The position numbers and the translations under genes were made by a program. 64,000 nt of DNA from Geomonas oryzisoli. GTDB lineage: Bacteria > Desulfobacterota > Desulfuromonadia > Geobacterales > Geobacteraceae. The stretch covers positions 2,327,501-2,391,500 of the forward strand of contig NZ_CP076723.1 in assembly GCF_018986915.1 (NCBI RefSeq), in the 5' to 3' direction. The notes below the pieces were generated by a model. That model was not told where the DNA came from. It saw nothing but the letters and a program-made list of their open reading frames with translations, and made no database searches. This document shows positions 51,489 through 59,940 of the stretch, one piece after another (the stretch's first letter is position 1; each line of letters starts with the position of its first letter).

Positions 51489-52282
51489 TCTTCGCCACCC
51501 TCACCCTCTCCTCCCTCCTTGGCCGCGAGATGTAACCAGATGGAGCCCTGGTTTTCGGTCTGCACCACCTTGATCAGCTTCAGCTTGCACAGCTCCAGGA
51601 TGGAGAGGAAGGTGACCACGAGGAGGTCGCGGGTCATGCCGGTGTTGAAAAGGGAGTCGAAGCAGACCGTCTTCTCCGCATGCAGGACCGAGAGCACCTC
51701 GCCGATGCGGTCGGCGATGGAGATGCCGTCGGCGACCACGTCGTGGAAGGTATCGACAGACACGCGGGCCAGCACCTTCTGGAAGGCCTCGATCAGCTCG
51801 AACAGCTCGACGTCGGCCGGTTCCTCAACCGGCTCCAGCTCATCCAGCTCCGGGGAATCGAACTTGCGGGCGAAGACCTCGCGGCCGAGCAGGTTGCGGC
51901 AGTTGAGCATCTGCGAGGCGTCGCGGTAGCGCTGATACTCCAGAAGGCGCCGCACCAGTTCGGCGCGCGGGTCCTCCACCTCTCCATCTGCGTCCTCCTC
52001 CGGGGTAACCGGCAGGAGCATGCGCGACTTGATCTGCAGCAGCGTCGCCGCCATCACGAGGAACTCACCCGCGATATCCAGGTTCAAGTCCTTCATGATC
52101 TCCATGTAGTCGAGGTACTGCCTGGTGATGGCAGCGATGGGGATGTTGTAGATGTCCACCTCGTTCTTCTTGATGAGGTGGAGCAGCAGGTCCAACGGTC
52201 CCTCGAACTCCTCGATCTGCACCCGGTAGGACTGCTCCAGGGCCTCGGAGAAAAGGTTGCTCTGCATCTCTTCCAGGGACAA
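51470..52282 (-). CDS. scpA: Segregation and condensation protein A
   Basis: The 270-residue kleisin subunit bridging SMC heads. Family features: EFEGPLDLLLHLIKKNEVDIYNIPI near the N-terminus, FLVMAATLLQIKSRMLLP, and a C-terminal winged helix (VTFLSILELCKLKLIKVVQ). The last residues, GTGSV plus the stop, are encoded by a REP-like element, and a GGEGEGGEEG linker precedes them. It follows trpS in the same direction. Confidence 0.95.
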   Translation of the reverse strand: MSLEEMQSNLFSEALEQSYRVQIEEFEGPLDLLLHLIKKNEVDIYNIPIAAITRQYLDYMEIMKDLNLDIAGEFLVMAATLLQIKSRMLLPVTPEEDADGEVEDPRAELVRRLLEYQRYRDASQMLNCRNLLGREVFARKFDSPELDELEPVEEPADVELFELIEAFQKVLARVSVDTFHDVVADGISIADRIGEVLSVLHAEKTVCFDSLFNTGMTRDLLVVTFLSILELCKLKLIKVVQTENQGSIWLHLAAKEGGEGEGGEEGTGSV

Positions 52283-52304
52283 ATAAACTCCTAAACCTAA
52301 AACT

Positions 52305-52429
52305 GTTCTATGTTCTACGTTCTATGTTCTACGTTACCAACCGAAACATTCATGGCAGAGCCTGCCACCGCGACAACAATTCCCTTCTAGAAGGTTCTAA
52401 CGTAGAACCTAGAACATAGAACGTAGAAC
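52305..52429. repeat. Heptamer-iteron inverted repeat between trpS and scpA
   Basis: The left arm (52305-52336) is a tandem of YGTTCTA heptamers. The right arm (52398-52429) is its inverted copy, matching 29 of 32 bases across a 61-bp spacer. It has the same design as the element at 39145-39279. Confidence 0.85.
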
Positions 52430-52434
52430 GTCTT

Positions 52435-53418
52435 CTAGACCTTAAGCGCGGCGCGGGCGTCATCCATGGTCTGTTTGGCGACGACTTCTGCCTTGCGGCT
52501 TCCTTCCGCAAGCACCTCTTCCACCAGGCCCGGCTTCTCGGCCAGCTCCACGCGCTTCTCGCGGAACGGCGCCAGGGTGTCGACCATGGCCTGGGCCAGG
52601 ATCTTCTTGCAGTCGACACAGCCAAGCTGGGCACCGCGGCACCCCTCGACGATCTCGGCGCGCTTGTCGGCGTCGACATAGAGGGAATGCAGGGTGAAGG
52701 CAACGCAGCGGTCGGGCTCGCCCGGATCGCGCTTGAAGGGGCGCAGCGTGTCGGTGACCATGGACATGACCTTCTTCCTGGTCTCCTCGGCGTCATCGGA
52801 GAGGAAGATGGCGTTGCCGTAGCTCTTGCTCATCTTGCGGCCGTCGATGCCCAGCACCTTAGGTGTTTCGGTCAAGAGTGCCGCCGGCTCCGGGAACACC
52901 TCGCCGTAAAGGTAGTTGAAGCGGCGGGCGATCTCGCGGGTGATCTCCAGGTGCGGGATCTGGTCCTGCCCTACCGGCACGCGGGCAGCCTTGTACACGA
53001 TGATGTCGGAGGCCATCAGCACCGGGTAACCGAGAAAGCCGAAGGTGGAGAGGTCCTTGGTGGTCAGGTTCTCCTGCATCTCCTTGTAGGTCGGGTTGCG
53101 CTCCAGCCAGGAGACCGGCGTGATCATGGAGAGGATCAGGTTCAGCTCAGCGTGCTGCGGCACCCGGCTCTGCTTGAAGATCACGCTCTGCTCAGGATCG
53201 ATTCCGAAAGCGAGCCAGTCGAGCACCATCTCGTTGATGCTGTCCTGGATACCGTCCGTGCTGGCATACTCGGTGGTCAAGGAGTGCCAGTCGGCGGCGA
53301 AGAAGAAACACTCGAAGTTGCGCTGCAGATCCATCCAGTTGGACAGAACCCCGTGGTAGTGCCCCAGGTGCAGCTTTCCGGTCGGTCTCATGCCGCTAAC
53401 GATACGGTTGTTGCTCAT
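52435..53418 (-). CDS. trpS: Tryptophanyl-tRNA synthetase
   Basis: Charges tRNA-Trp. The 327-residue class I enzyme has the HIGH-type motif in MRPTGKLHLGHYHG, a MASDIIVYKA block, and the KMSKS motif in GRKMSKSYGNAI. A CVDC pair occurs in GCRGAQLGCVDCKK. GGAG is visible upstream of ATG 53418. It sits between a site-2 protease homologue and scpA on the same strand. Confidence 0.96.
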   Translation of the reverse strand: MSNNRIVSGMRPTGKLHLGHYHGVLSNWMDLQRNFECFFFAADWHSLTTEYASTDGIQDSINEMVLDWLAFGIDPEQSVIFKQSRVPQHAELNLILSMITPVSWLERNPTYKEMQENLTTKDLSTFGFLGYPVLMASDIIVYKAARVPVGQDQIPHLEITREIARRFNYLYGEVFPEPAALLTETPKVLGIDGRKMSKSYGNAIFLSDDAEETRKKVMSMVTDTLRPFKRDPGEPDRCVAFTLHSLYVDADKRAEIVEGCRGAQLGCVDCKKILAQAMVDTLAPFREKRVELAEKPGLVEEVLAEGSRKAEVVAKQTMDDARAALKV

Positions 53419-53461
53419 AGAATCGAACTCCTTAATGAATTGTGTAAAAGATTTGCAATAA

Positions 53462-54160
53462 TCAATAGCCGAAGAATCCCTTAGTCAGAAACCTTTCGAC
53501 GATCGGGTAAGCCCACCTGCTGCTGTCTCCTGCCAGTACCTCAACAACATAGATAACGGCGGGTAAAAGCACCTTCCCGTAAAATTGAGTCAGAAAAACC
53601 AAAGCAAGGACCACAATGAATCCCACCGGCTCTACTCTAGCAAGAACCGACGAAAGCTTCAGCGGGAGGAAGCCGACAGCCACTCGCCCACCGTCAAGCG
53701 GGGGTACAGGTAAAAGATTAAAAAACCCAAGTACCAGATTGATAAATATGGAGAACCCACACATGGTTGCCAAGGGAGCAACAAAAGCAAACAACGTCGA
53801 ATCCTCCGCAGCATTATCTGCGATCCCGGCGAAAAGTCGCAAGGCAATGGCCGAAAGTATTGCAAGACTGAAATTAGCAAGAGGCCCTGCAGCAGCGACC
53901 CAAACCATATCTGTTTTCGGTCGTCTGAGGTTGCCAGAAACCACTGGAACGGGCTTGGCCCAACCGATACCGATGAAGTAAATCGCCAATGTTCCGATGA
54001 TATCCAGGTGTTTAAGAGGGTTGAGTGTTAAGCGTCCCAAAGATCTTGCCGTCTTGTCTCCTAACCTATCGGCAACGAAGCCATGTGCCACTTCATGACA
54101 AGTAATTGCCCAAAGAGCAGGAACCAAAGTTATGACAATTCGTTGAAGGTACAACTCCAT
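53462..54160 (-). CDS. Site-2 protease family (M50) membrane metalloprotease
   Basis: A 232-residue intramembrane zinc protease homologue with about six hydrophobic segments. The zinc motif HEVAHG is at residues about 22-27, and the third ligand region is NLLPVPPLDGG. There are no PDZ or CBS domains, so it belongs to the short group (YwhC-like) often found beside trpS-scpA-scpB. The substrate is unknown. Codon use appears more AT-rich than its neighbours by eye. Confidence 0.92.
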   Translation of the reverse strand: MELYLQRIVITLVPALWAITCHEVAHGFVADRLGDKTARSLGRLTLNPLKHLDIIGTLAIYFIGIGWAKPVPVVSGNLRRPKTDMVWVAAAGPLANFSLAILSAIALRLFAGIADNAAEDSTLFAFVAPLATMCGFSIFINLVLGFFNLLPVPPLDGGRVAVGFLPLKLSSVLARVEPVGFIVVLALVFLTQFYGKVLLPAVIYVVEVLAGDSSRWAYPIVERFLTKGFFGY

Positions 54161-54260
54161 TTGGTTCCTTTCCCGTAAAGAACAGCCTACAGTCTCTAGC
54201 AGATCGGTGCCGGAAAGTCAACGATAGCAGGCGATTGAGAGGAGGCATAGCGCGGCGGAA

Positions 54261-54364
54261 GGGACTGGCTCCGCAAGGTGCCTGTCCCTTTAGCGGATCG
54301 CTTCTTTCAGCTCAGCCACCTTTCCAAACACCAAGGGGACAGGCACCTGGCGGAGCCAGTCCCC
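54261..54364. repeat. REP-like inverted pair between M50 and EamA genes
   Basis: Unit GGGACTGGCTCCG...GGTGCCTGTCCC (54261-54288) and its inverted copy (54335-54364). Same units, orientation and overall length as 51385-51488, with a different centre. Confidence 0.9.
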
Positions 54365-54366
54365 CT

Positions 54367-55263
54367 TTATACCTCGGTCACGGTCTCATGCCTCGCCTCA
54401 TGCCCCCACAGCTGGAGAATGAGACCGCCGAACAAAAGCACGGCACCGCCGAACCCCTGCAGCGGAGTGATACGCTCGCCGAGCAGAAGCGCGGAGAGGA
54501 GCACGGTGATCAGCGGCTCCAGCATGCTGATGATGGAGGCGTTGGTGGCGCCAATCAGACGCAGACCGGCGAAGAATCCCATGACACCGAAAATGGTCGG
54601 GAAGATGGCGATCCCGACGATGGAAAGCCACCCTGCGGGGGTGATGTCGAGCACCAATTCGCCCCTTATCAGGCCATAGCAAAGGGAGGCAAGCCCGGCG
54701 GCACCGCAAACCCAGAGCGAGGTCACCATCGGATCGATGTTCTTGAGGATACGGTTGCCGATGATGATGTAACAGCTGTAGATCACCGCTGCCCCCAGAC
54801 CCGAGAGTACCCCTGCCAGCCGCGCCCCTTCGAACGACGCGCCCAACAACGACACCAGCCCGACCGAGCAAACCACCAGCGCTATCCCCTTTGGAGCATT
54901 GAACCGCTCTTCGCCTATGATCAGCGCCAGGACCGTGACCAAAGCGGGATAGGCATAGAGCAGCATGCTGGTGAGCGATGCGGGCAGATAGTGGATGGCG
55001 TTGGCGTAGAGCCCGGACATGCCGTCGTAGCCGACGGCCCCCATCAGGATGAGCTGGAAGGCGGTCTTGCGCTCCAACCGGCAGTTGACGCCGCGAGCGC
55101 GGAGGATGGCGAAAAGAAAGATTGCGGCCAGGAGGAAGCGACCCGACAGGACGGTGCTGATGTTGGCGCCGCCGGCGAAGGCGCTTTTTATGAGGATGCC
55201 GAGCGTGGCGAATCCCGCCGCCGAGGCGACGATGTACCAGGCTCCACGATGCTTGTCATTCAT
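54367..55263 (-). CDS. EamA-family (DMT) transporter
   Basis: A 298-residue inner-membrane protein with about ten hydrophobic helices in two EamA repeats (about 10-140 and 150-290). Visible features are GFATLGILIKSAFAGG, the YAYPALVTVLALIIGEE segment and the second-repeat SMLEPLITVLLSALLLGERIT. Such transporters export amino acids or other metabolites; no substrate can be assigned. The start at 55263 has AAGGA before it; TTG 55269 is an alternative. It is flanked on both sides by repeat elements. Confidence 0.9.
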   Translation of the reverse strand: MNDKHRGAWYIVASAAGFATLGILIKSAFAGGANISTVLSGRFLLAAIFLFAILRARGVNCRLERKTAFQLILMGAVGYDGMSGLYANAIHYLPASLTSMLLYAYPALVTVLALIIGEERFNAPKGIALVVCSVGLVSLLGASFEGARLAGVLSGLGAAVIYSCYIIIGNRILKNIDPMVTSLWVCGAAGLASLCYGLIRGELVLDITPAGWLSIVGIAIFPTIFGVMGFFAGLRLIGATNASIISMLEPLITVLLSALLLGERITPLQGFGGAVLLFGGLILQLWGHEARHETVTEV

Positions 55264-55279
55264 GAACAAAATTCCTTGT

Positions 55280-55426
55280 CCCCCCTCCCCTTGCGGGAGG
55301 GGGTTAGGGGGTGGGGTAAGGTGCCAAGGGCAGAATTCTCGCCAGTGGCCAGTTCACCCTCCTGCCCCCTCCCGCCTTCGCGGGACGAAGTGCTTCGGCA
55401 CGCAGTCCCGTCAAGGGAGGGGGAGA
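55280..55426. repeat. GC-rich inverted repeat (CCCTCCC family) between eamA and sbcC
   Basis: Left arm CCCCCCTCCCC-TTGC-GGGAGGGGG with trailing TAGGGGGTGGGG; right arm CCCCCTCCCGCC...GGGAGGGGGAG after a spacer. Related to the copies at 13648 and 30411. It ends 4 bp from the sbcC stop. Confidence 0.75.
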
Positions 55427-55429
55427 TGG

Positions 55430-58393
55430 CTAGTCGAGTTGTATTGTCTGGTCGGTAATCTCGGTGAAGCTGACGTCGTGGCTCACCAGGAAGAGCTGGT
55501 CGTACCAGTGTTCGGTGACTTCTTCCTGGCCGACATCGATGGCGCGGAAGGCCTTGGCCAGGTTCTCGCGACGCTCGGCATCGAGGTTCGAGGTGGGCTC
55601 GTCGAAGAAGGCGATGCGGGCTCCGATGGTCTGCAAAAGAGCCAGTCGCAGCGCCACCACGGCACTCATCATCTGGCCGCCGGAGAGCTGATCGTCGCTG
55701 CGCTCCCTGATGGTTCCGTCGACGATGTCCTTCAAGACGATCTGGTAGTTGTCGCCCCAAAGAAGTTCTTCATCGGACTCGCAGATGCTGCGATAGATCC
55801 GGTCGGCCCGGAAGCTGATCTCCTCCCGGAAACGCTCGGAAAGCTGGGCCGAGACGTTCTTGAACACCTGGTTGCGCAGAAACTTGACCAGGTCGGCCTG
55901 TTCCTTCAGCTTCTCGATGGCGGCCAGCTTCTGCTCGATCTCGGCGGCGACGACCCGCAGTGCGGCCGTTTCCCCCTCCAGCCGCGATACCCCTTCGGCA
56001 ATGGCACCAATCTCGGCTTTCAGCCGTGTCGCCGCCATCACCAGCTGCTCGCGGTCGTTCTTCGCTGCTTCGTGCTGCTCAGGACGGTAATCGCCCACAA
56101 GCCTGGCCAGTTCATCCTGCTTCGTCGCCAGTGTCGAGATGATCCCCTGCAGGCCGCGTTGGTACTTCTCCAGCGTCTCCTGGTGCTTACCCAGCTCTTC
56201 CGCCGACTTCTGGTTCGCTATGTAGCTATCGCGCGCGGGCTGGAAGCGGGCTAGTTCGCCCTCGGCGTCCTTCACGCTCCGCTCCACGTCGGCGAAGATG
56301 GCGACCTCGGCTTTTCGGGCACCGACCTCCGTCAGCAAGGTGTCCAGACGCGCTTTGTGCCGTGCCACAGACTGTTCACGCCGGGCGGCGTTTTCCTGTG
56401 CCCCGGCGAGCTCGCGCTCTTTTTGTGCCAGCGACTCCCCTCGCGCGGAGAGCTCGGCAAGCTTGCGCGCTGATTCCTGAACCGGCTCGGCCGCTTGTTT
56501 CACCCGTTCTTCCAGTGCCGTTTCCAGCCTGGTGATGACGCCCTGCCAGGCATCGGTCGCATGGGCCAGTGCGTCCCGACGCTTCTGTGGGGCCGCCGCG
56601 AGGTCGAGTTCCGCACACGGCAACTCGGCGAGAGAAACCTCGCCAATGCCGGCAGTTGCCAGCCAACCCTCAAGTGGTGCGCGAAGTGCGGGTACGGCGA
56701 TCTGGGCGTAGTTGCGGCTGAACTCTTCTTCCTGTTTAGTCCGCTCCCCCCCTGCCTTGGCCAGCTCCAAGGCCACCTGCTCCATCCCGGCCAGCTCACG
56801 AGCGGCTTGCTGAGCGGCAGTCACTTGGGACGCCAGCTCAGCCGCTTCGAGATCAAGTCCGGCCATTTCAGCATCCAGTGCGTTGATGCGGGCGTCGAAG
56901 ATACCAGCCGGATCAACACCTTGCAGATTCTGACACGGCTCCTGGAAGAAGGGGCAGGCACCTGCCCCGATCTTGTCGCGCCCCTCCACCAGGGAATGCC
57001 TGCGCCCGGCAAGTTCCGACCGCTGCGCCTGGATCTGCTCCAGCCGAGCCTGACGCGCCGCTAACTGCTCCGCCTCCGCCTTGAGCGGCCCGGAGCCGGC
57101 CAAGACACTCTCCCGCTCGCGGATCTGTCGGTCGATCTCTTCGATCCGGCTGAGGGCGACGTGGAGGTACGGCAGCGTGGTCTCCATGTTGTGCATGGGG
57201 AGCTTCCGGAAAAGGACCCGGCTCTGCTCTGCCGCAGCCAGCCCTTGGGCCGCCACGGTCTCCAGCTGTTTCTGCGCCGCCAGGGCCGCTGCCAGCGCCT
57301 CCCGGTCGTTCTCCAGGCGTTTGCGCTCCTCGTCCATTGACGACCTGGCAAGCCCGAGTTCGCGGCTCTCAGCATCCAGCATGGCCTGAACGCTCCCCTG
57401 TTCCCGTTCCAGGTCGGCAAGCTTCTTTTCCAGTTGGTGCTTCTGCAACTGTTGATCGCGCAGTTCCTTAAGCCTTGCCTCAGCGGCGTCGTATCCCTGC
57501 TTTCCCGCCGTCGACGCCGCGACCACGGCCGCCGCCTGCCGCGATTGTTCGACCAGGAGCTGCTGGGTGGAGACGTAGTTCCTACCTGATTCGACACGCT
57601 CCTGCAGCCCCTGCACCTCCTGCTGGACCGATTGGATCGCCTCCTTCTTCGACTCCAGCGCATTGAGCAGGGTCGTTGCGTGCTCAAGCTCTATCGTCTT
57701 GGTCGCCAGCTCTGTCTGCTTGGTATCGCCCTGTTGCCGCAAGGCGGCCAGTTCCACTTCCTTGGCGGGAAGGACGGCAACCTGCTCCGATCTGGAATCC
57801 ACCTCGGCCTGCAGCACGTCGAGTTTTGCCTTAATGGTGCTGGTCAAAACCTTCGTTCTATCTTGGGTCTTGCGCCAGGCGTCGATGCCGAGAATCTCGT
57901 CGAACGCGTCCTGACGCTTGGCGGGCTGTTTGATGACAAAGGGGCCCAGGAAGTCATTCTGGAAGGGGCCGATCACCAGCTTGAACTGCTCCGACAACGG
58001 CCGAGCTGCGGAGAGGCCGAGCAGCTGCGCGATGCGCACCTCGGTCTCCTCCATGTTGGCGTGCTCCTCGACCTCGAACGCGCCGCCGACCTCCTTGGCC
58101 AGCAGCCACTTGCCCGCGGTTCCCACGGTACGGGTAACCCGGTACAGCTCTCCCGGTTCTGGTTCGAACACCACGCCGATTTCGCCGCGCTTGGTGCCGA
58201 TGGTGAGGAAGCGTTCCGCGTTGGAGACAAAGTCCTTGGCGTCGACGCCGAACAGGGCGTAGCCGATGGCTTCGAAGATGGTGCTCTTGCCGGAACCGTT
58301 GGCGCCGGAGAGGACGTTGATCCCGGGTGAGAAGACGAGTTCCTTGTCGCGGTGCGACTTGATGTTCTTGAGCTGGACCGAGACTATGCGCAC
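55430..58393 (-). CDS. sbcC: Exonuclease subunit SbcC (Rad50-like ATPase)
   Basis: A 987-residue SMC-like ATPase that works with SbcD to cut DNA hairpins and process ends. Walker A is GANGSGKSTIFEAIGYA near the N-terminus. Long coiled coils follow, with a zinc-hook-like centre (ACPFFQEPCQNL) whose two Cys are six residues apart, unlike the usual CxxC. The C-terminus has the signature LSGGQMMSAVVALRLAL and Walker B RIAFFDEPTSNLD. The start overlaps sbcD by 10 bp. Confidence 0.93.
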   Translation of the reverse strand: MRIVSVQLKNIKSHRDKELVFSPGINVLSGANGSGKSTIFEAIGYALFGVDAKDFVSNAERFLTIGTKRGEIGVVFEPEPGELYRVTRTVGTAGKWLLAKEVGGAFEVEEHANMEETEVRIAQLLGLSAARPLSEQFKLVIGPFQNDFLGPFVIKQPAKRQDAFDEILGIDAWRKTQDRTKVLTSTIKAKLDVLQAEVDSRSEQVAVLPAKEVELAALRQQGDTKQTELATKTIELEHATTLLNALESKKEAIQSVQQEVQGLQERVESGRNYVSTQQLLVEQSRQAAAVVAASTAGKQGYDAAEARLKELRDQQLQKHQLEKKLADLEREQGSVQAMLDAESRELGLARSSMDEERKRLENDREALAAALAAQKQLETVAAQGLAAAEQSRVLFRKLPMHNMETTLPYLHVALSRIEEIDRQIRERESVLAGSGPLKAEAEQLAARQARLEQIQAQRSELAGRRHSLVEGRDKIGAGACPFFQEPCQNLQGVDPAGIFDARINALDAEMAGLDLEAAELASQVTAAQQAARELAGMEQVALELAKAGGERTKQEEEFSRNYAQIAVPALRAPLEGWLATAGIGEVSLAELPCAELDLAAAPQKRRDALAHATDAWQGVITRLETALEERVKQAAEPVQESARKLAELSARGESLAQKERELAGAQENAARREQSVARHKARLDTLLTEVGARKAEVAIFADVERSVKDAEGELARFQPARDSYIANQKSAEELGKHQETLEKYQRGLQGIISTLATKQDELARLVGDYRPEQHEAAKNDREQLVMAATRLKAEIGAIAEGVSRLEGETAALRVVAAEIEQKLAAIEKLKEQADLVKFLRNQVFKNVSAQLSERFREEISFRADRIYRSICESDEELLWGDNYQIVLKDIVDGTIRERSDDQLSGGQMMSAVVALRLALLQTIGARIAFFDEPTSNLDAERRENLAKAFRAIDVGQEEVTEHWYDQLFLVSHDVSFTEITDQTIQLD

Positions 58394-59649
58394 TGATCAC
58401 CTCCGGAGGAAAGCAGGCTCAGCAACTCCTCGCCCTCCACGTCCCCCTTCAGCACCAGGTCCCGCAGCGCCAGGCTCAGACGCGTCAGTTCGTCCACGCG
58501 CCCCTGGTAGTGGCTGTTGGCGCCGATCAGCTCACCCAACACGTCACGTTCGATCTCGGCAAGACTCTTCTTGACCTTCTCCTCGCCGCTTCCGCCGGCG
58601 ACCAGCGAGAGGTGATTCTTGATTTCCAGGTGCAACGGCTCGCAGACCTCGCACAGCGACGCGCGCAGGCGGTCGCGGCTCAACTCGAAGGGGTGGAAGC
58701 AGACCTTGCCAGCAAGGCGTACCTCGACAAGCGGGGCCCGCTCATCTCCGGAACCGGCAAGCTTCTCCGCCATCTGGCTTTTGAACAGCTCCAAGGCGTC
58801 GGTGGCGTTGCCCGCGCCGTCCAGGTTGGCGGTGACGACCAGCATGGGACGCGGCGAGGTGCGCCGGAACTCATGGGCGACCGCTCCGTCGGGCGCCAAG
58901 GTCACGACGTAATACCCTTTGTCGTAGCGCTCTTCCCCGAAGTTGACGCAATCGGGCGAACCGGGGTTGAAGGCGTAGGGGCGGCCGTTGGCGTCGTTGA
59001 CGATATAGGGCTTATGGCCGTGGCCGAGGGCAACGTAGTCGAAACATGCCGCCAGGGGCTGGGCTTCCTCGGGCTTGATGTTGCCGATTTCGACCGGCGA
59101 ATAGGTCCAGACCCCGACGTGAAAGAGCAGGATGTTTCGTTTGGTGGCGATGGCCTCGCAGATGCGCGGGACGTGGTTACCGGCCTGGGATCCGATGTAA
59201 CCGAGACCGTAGATGTTGACGCCGCTTACCTCGATGTGCCCGCCGGTCCCCTGCTCGGCATCAAAGGGTTCGAAGAGGTAGCCGCCGTCGGCACTCCTGG
59301 AGGGGCGCAGCAGGGAGATATAGCCCAACTGGGAGAGCGCTTCCATCCAGGAGACGCTGTCGCGGCGGTGGATCCAGTCGTGGTTTCCTTCCACGGCGAG
59401 ACAGGGGATGCCCGCATCCTTCAGGGGCTGCAGGATCTCGATGGTCTTCGCAAAGGTCTTGGGGAGGATCTGACCGGTGTGGAACAGGTCTCCGCCGATC
59501 AGGACGAAGTCGACCTCTTCGCGCACGGCGTCGGCAACGATGGCGGCGAAGGTCGTGAAGAAGTCCTGGTAGCGCTGGGCGTCGCAGCCGGAGGTGCGGT
59601 AGGTCTTGCCGAGATGAACGTCGGAGGTGTGGATGAAGCGAACGGGCAT
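58384..59649 (-). CDS. sbcD: Exonuclease subunit SbcD (Mre11-like nuclease)
   Basis: The metallophosphoesterase-fold nuclease partner of SbcC, 421 residues. Metal-binding motifs are in order: HTSDVHLGKTY, LIGGDLFHTG, VEGNHDW, LFHVGVW, and ALGHGHKPY. The start at 59649 is chosen because GGAG lies 6-7 bases before ATG and the protein then begins MPVRFIHTSDVHLG. The longer frame to 59778 adds 43 residues with no support. Confidence 0.94.
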   Translation of the reverse strand: MPVRFIHTSDVHLGKTYRTSGCDAQRYQDFFTTFAAIVADAVREEVDFVLIGGDLFHTGQILPKTFAKTIEILQPLKDAGIPCLAVEGNHDWIHRRDSVSWMEALSQLGYISLLRPSRSADGGYLFEPFDAEQGTGGHIEVSGVNIYGLGYIGSQAGNHVPRICEAIATKRNILLFHVGVWTYSPVEIGNIKPEEAQPLAACFDYVALGHGHKPYIVNDANGRPYAFNPGSPDCVNFGEERYDKGYYVVTLAPDGAVAHEFRRTSPRPMLVVTANLDGAGNATDALELFKSQMAEKLAGSGDERAPLVEVRLAGKVCFHPFELSRDRLRASLCEVCEPLHLEIKNHLSLVAGGSGEEKVKKSLAEIERDVLGELIGANSHYQGRVDELTRLSLALRDLVLKGDVEGEELLSLLSSGGDQCA

Positions 59650-59791
59650 GGATGCTCCGGGAAAAGGAATTGCACAGGTATAACGCCGCCCGCGGGGACA
59701 AGTCAAGCTCTCTAACCCGGCAACTTGTGCCGGAGCTCGAAGTACCCCGACCACGGTTCCTGAACCAGCTATCTGCACGCCCTCTAACCAA

Positions 59792-59885
59792 GGGGCGAAT
59801 AATCATTCGCCCCCTGTCGCACAGAATAAGTGCTCACCCGAAGCGGTAGTGGGGCACCGGCGGCTGGGCAAATGATTATTTGCCC
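59792..59885. repeat. Two GGGCGAAT/GGGCAAAT palindromes
   Basis: GGGGCGAATAATCATTCGCCCC (22 bp, 59792-59813) and GGGCAAATGATTATTTGCCC (20 bp, 59866-59885) lie in the 290-bp gap upstream of sbcD. A single copy of the same family lies at 44063-44082. No gene is seen in this gap. Confidence 0.85.
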
Positions 59886-59940
59886 CTACAGCGTGCGGCG
59901 AACCAGACGCGGAGGCGCCCCCGGTGATGATCACCAAGTT

